This document shows, one piece after another, positions 6,394-8,491 of a stretch of DNA of 8,491 bases (positions within the stretch are counted from its first letter, which is position 1; each line of letters begins with the position of its first letter). Position numbers and translations under genes: made by a program. Origin of the DNA: T1SED10-198M sp003554345 [NCBI: Candidatus Sumerlaeota bacterium] (GTDB lineage Bacteria > Sumerlaeota > T1SED10-198M). The DNA is taken from contig PWGE01000442.1 of the NCBI GenBank assembly GCA_003554345.1, positions 1 to 8,491 of the forward strand. Reading direction: 5' to 3'. A model generated the notes under the pieces. It did not search any database. It saw only the letters and a list, made by a program, of their open reading frames with translations, and was not told the DNA's origin.

Positions 6394-7182
6394 TTGCCTG
6401 AATCACCTGATAAAAACAGAAATGAAGAACGGTTTTCCGTTCTGATAGATGCCGATAATGCCCAGCCTTCTCTGATAGGACAGATACTCAAAGAGGTATC
6501 ACGTTACGGAAAAATCACCATTCGGAGAATATACGGAGACTGGACGACTCCCCAGCTTGACTCCTGGAAACGTCTTCTTCCCCAGCACGCGATCCAGCCT
6601 ATCCAGCAGTTTCAAAATACGGTTGGGAAAAACGCTACCGACAGTGCCATGATTATAGATGCCATGGACATTCTTTATGACGGAAATGTGGAAGGTTTTG
6701 CCATTGTCTCCAGTGACAGCGACTACACCCGCCTGGCGATACGCATCAGGGAAGCCGGCAAATTTGTGATAGGACTGGGGCGCCGTCATACGCCTGCTCC
6801 TTTTGTAAAAGCATGCGATCAGTTTGTTTATACGGAAAACCTGGAAAAATCTTTTCGAACGTATTCCCATCGAAAGAGGTCTTCGCGGACAAAGGATGCT
6901 TCCGGTAAAGGATCTTCAAAAGGCGATGAAGGAAGCTTTGATGATGAACTTTCCCTGGTGGAACAAGCGTACGAAATGGTTGAAGATGAAGACGGCTATG
7001 CCTATCTTTCTGAAATAGGCAAAGCACTCAGGAAGCTGGACCCTGCTTTTGATCTGCGCACGTATGGATACTCTCAGCTATCCAAGATGATCAAAGCACA
7101 CGGATCGGTCTTCGAACTGATCCAGAACAAAAATAATGGCCCTTCTCCTGTTTACGTCCGCAAGAAAGAAAGTGCCTCCTGA
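6394..7182 (+). CDS. NYN-domain (PIN-like) ribonuclease with C-terminal OST-HTH/LOTUS domain
   Basis: This 262-residue cytoplasmic protein starts at TTG. Residues about 14-150 form a NYN domain, the LabA/PIN-like nuclease fold: strand VLIDADN with D19 and D21, the KNATDSAMIIDAMDILY segment with D83 and D89, and IVSSDSDY with D108 and D110. This acidic set is that of metal-dependent RNases. A basic, serine-rich linker (about 155-180) follows. Residues about 186-257 fit an OST-HTH/LOTUS domain, an RNA-binding winged helix: GYAYLSEIGKALRKLDP, then DLRTYGYSQLSKMIKAHG. NYN fused to LOTUS is a known bacterial architecture, but the RNA target and role are mostly unknown. The gene stands alone, divergent from the GT87 gene. 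An RNase on structured or modified RNA is the best inference; no partner is visible here. Confidence 0.9.
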   Translation: MPESPDKNRNEERFSVLIDADNAQPSLIGQILKEVSRYGKITIRRIYGDWTTPQLDSWKRLLPQHAIQPIQQFQNTVGKNATDSAMIIDAMDILYDGNVEGFAIVSSDSDYTRLAIRIREAGKFVIGLGRRHTPAPFVKACDQFVYTENLEKSFRTYSHRKRSSRTKDASGKGSSKGDEGSFDDELSLVEQAYEMVEDEDGYAYLSEIGKALRKLDPAFDLRTYGYSQLSKMIKAHGSVFELIQNKNNGPSPVYVRKKESAS

Positions 7183-7203
7183 TTGTTTTCATAAGAATCA
7201 GGA
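7177..7203 (+). terminator. Hairpin at the end of the NYN-LOTUS gene, weak terminator candidate
   Basis: TCCTGATT (7177-7184) and AATCAGGA (7196-7203) form a perfect 8-bp stem around an 11-base loop. The TGA stop codon (7180-7182) lies within the left arm. The following sequence is pyrimidine-rich but lacks a continuous T-tract, so it is not a canonical intrinsic terminator and could instead protect the 3' end of the mRNA. Confidence 0.35.
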
Positions 7204-7308
7204 ATCTCTCCTTCTTCATTTCTCCTCAGTAACAGATTTCAATATTCTTGCTCATCCGTACTTATTTTTAATGTAACATTTCTTCTGTCATTCTTTTTAC
7301 CTGCTTTA

Positions 7309-7337
7309 TTGTCAAAAAAAGGAAAATGTGGTATAAA
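7309..7337 (+). promoter_or_regulatory. Promoter of the BACON-like repeat protein gene
   Basis: TTGTCA (7309-7314) is followed by a 17-bp spacer and TATAAA (7332-7337), a strong sigma-70-type match. The transcript would start near 7344, leaving only about 15 bases of leader, so the Shine-Dalgarno site would be almost at the RNA 5' end. The gene therefore appears to be transcribed separately from the NYN gene. Confidence 0.6.
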
Positions 7338-7343
7338 TAGAAG

Positions 7344-7349
7344 AGGAGG
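7344..7349 (+). promoter_or_regulatory. Strong Shine-Dalgarno site before the repeat protein
   Basis: AGGAGG, within a longer GAGGAGGGG run, lies 9 bases before ATG 7359-7361. It is the strongest ribosome binding site in the window and clearly fixes the start of the open-ended gene. Confidence 0.85.
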
Positions 7350-7358
7350 GGATATAAA

Positions 7359-8491
7359 ATGAACAAAAAACAGTTGTTCTTGAGAAGCTTTTATATCCTC
7401 TTTTTTACCTGTTTTCTTCTCTTGACTCTTTTTTCTTCTTCCCTCCATGTTTCGACAAATCGAATAGAAAAAGAGGTCGTTCAGGGAGAGTCTCCTTCTA
7501 CCGAAACCATTACCGTGAGAAACAGGGGGGATGAAGAAATCAGTTATTCCTTAAACACCCGAAGCAACTGGATAAGAATTCAGCCCGGACGCGGAAGCTT
7601 ACGTCGCAACCAGAATAACCGCCACCGCATTCAATTCAGCACACGCAATTTGCGTCCCGGTGATCATACCGCCACCATAGAAATCCAGTCTCCTTCTCTT
7701 TCCCGGTCTGTAGAAATCAAAGTATCGGTGACTATCCTGGAGGAGATCACACTGGAAGTTTCTCCCTCCTCCATTGAACATACAATTCGCAGAGGAGAAA
7801 AAATATCCCATCAAAGACTTACCATTACATCCAGCGGCAGACAATCAACATCTTATCGCATAAACACCAGTACAGCGTGGCTCACCATCAGCCCTTCTTC
7901 GGGCAATATACAGCAGTCACGTCGACAGAGTCATCGCCTCCAGATAAACACCTCCCAATTACGCGCAGGAGACCATACAGGAAGAATTACCATACGGGCA
8001 CCTGGCGCTGATAATTCCCCCATTTCTATTCCCGTCAGGATAAAGGTCGATGATACCCCGCCCTTTGAGGTTTCTCCGCAACAAATAAGTCATCGTATTC
8101 GAAAATATCAGGGACTACCAGATGAGACCATAACCATCCATAACAAGGACAATCAAGCCCTTTCCTATCGTGTTCAAACTGATTCCCGATGGCTCAATGC
8201 CACCCCGCACCGGGAACGGATTTTAGCCAACCGTTCTGAAGAAGTGAAAATAGAATATGATCTTTCTAACGTCCAGCCGGGGACCCGCCGGGGCACAATT
8301 ACCGTGGAAACACGTGATACACCAAGACAGCGCGTGGAAATACCTGTACGCATCTCTGTCATCCATGAGGAATTAATCCGCATAGAGCCCGAAGAGCTGC
8401 ATCGTAGTGCCAGGGGTGATAAAAATAGAGGACGCACCACCATCACCATCCATAATAACTCCTTTGAACGTTTAAACTTTCGGGTCCCCCG
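7359..8491 (+). CDS. Exported arginine-rich protein of tandem BACON/Ig-like repeats, 3' end beyond the window
   Basis: The frame is open for 377 codons to the window edge without a stop. Residues 1-10 contain K3, K4 and R9 before a hydrophobic core (about 11-28), a likely signal peptide or N-terminal anchor; no good lipobox is seen. Three repeats follow (about 37-127, 130-230, 236-335) and a fourth is cut off from about 340. They align by SY at 62, 165 and 269; W-I/L at 71, 174 and 278; and GDHT at 101 and 204, which becomes GT in repeat 3 (308-309). The period is 103-104 residues. The second repeat has WLTISPSSG, the hallmark of BACON-type beta-sandwich domains, which are usually carbohydrate- or surface-associated. 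Repeat 3 lacks the SPSSG turn. Arginine is very frequent (46 of 377, against 10 lysines). Function is unknown: envelope adhesion, glycan binding or stalk-forming are possibilities, and any catalytic domain would lie past the edge. Confidence 0.85.
   Translation, partial: MNKKQLFLRSFYILFFTCFLLLTLFSSSLHVSTNRIEKEVVQGESPSTETITVRNRGDEEISYSLNTRSNWIRIQPGRGSLRRNQNNRHRIQFSTRNLRPGDHTATIEIQSPSLSRSVEIKVSVTILEEITLEVSPSSIEHTIRRGEKISHQRLTITSSGRQSTSYRINTSTAWLTISPSSGNIQQSRRQSHRLQINTSQLRAGDHTGRITIRAPGADNSPISIPVRIKVDDTPPFEVSPQQISHRIRKYQGLPDETITIHNKDNQALSYRVQTDSRWLNATPHRERILANRSEEVKIEYDLSNVQPGTRRGTITVETRDTPRQRVEIPVRISVIHEELIRIEPEELHRSARGDKNRGRTTITIHNNSFERLNFRVP

Noticed and set aside
7411-7412. Lipobox at C18 of the repeat protein
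   Set aside because: The residues before the Cys (L-F-F-T) do not fit the usual small residue at -1 and pattern at -3, and the Cys lies in the middle of the hydrophobic core.
7599-8449. Two antisense ORFs opposite the repeat protein
   Set aside because: The plus-strand frame shows a signal peptide, a strong Shine-Dalgarno site and repeating domain motifs; the antisense products show none.
7359-8491. Tandem DNA repeat array
   Set aside because: The periodicity is visible at protein level only; the nucleotide sequences of the repeats are too divergent to count as a DNA repeat.

Overview
This is a bacterial chromosomal window of moderate GC content. Shine-Dalgarno sites are clear (AAGGAG and AGGAGG types), the genetic code is standard, and the single tRNA has an encoded CCA end. 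Nothing ties it firmly to a phylum. The gene content (folC, tilS, a GT87-type membrane protein, a NYN-LOTUS protein, BACON/Ig-like surface repeats) fits many environmental bacteria, so I leave the taxonomy open. No transposase, phage gene, CRISPR array or defence cassette is visible.

Layout. (1) Positions 2-2412, plus strand: the 3' part of folC (folate polyglutamylation), overlapped by tilS (tRNA-Ile lysidine synthetase); the two are probably translationally coupled. (2) Positions 2413-2648: a convergent spacer without a recognisable gene. (3) Positions 2649-4497, minus strand: a two-gene unit, transcribed Nudix hydrolase first and then an FAD-dependent oxidoreductase, with a 4-bp gap. (4) Positions 4634-4709, minus strand: tRNA-Thr(CGU) with its own good promoter, located just upstream of the Nudix gene. 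(5) Positions 4776-6227, minus strand: a polytopic GT87/DUF2029-type glycosyltransferase. (6) Positions 6228-6393: a divergent AT-rich promoter region. (7) Positions 6394-7182, plus strand: a NYN-domain (PIN-like) RNase fused to a C-terminal OST-HTH/LOTUS domain. (8) From 7359 to the right edge, plus strand: an open-ended gene for an exported, arginine-rich protein built of tandem BACON/Ig-like repeats of about 103 residues. It has a good promoter and Shine-Dalgarno site but no stop codon inside the window.

How they work together. folC and tilS are housekeeping genes whose only link here is the overlap. The Nudix and oxidoreductase genes are probably co-expressed, possibly also by read-through from the tRNA promoter, but their substrates cannot be read from sequence. 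The GT87 protein and the repeat protein both belong to the cell envelope, separated by the cytoplasmic NYN-LOTUS protein. I do not see a complete new multi-gene system. The most unusual item is the arginine-rich BACON-like repeat protein at the right edge. The NYN-LOTUS protein and a non-canonical residue in a conserved FolC motif come next.
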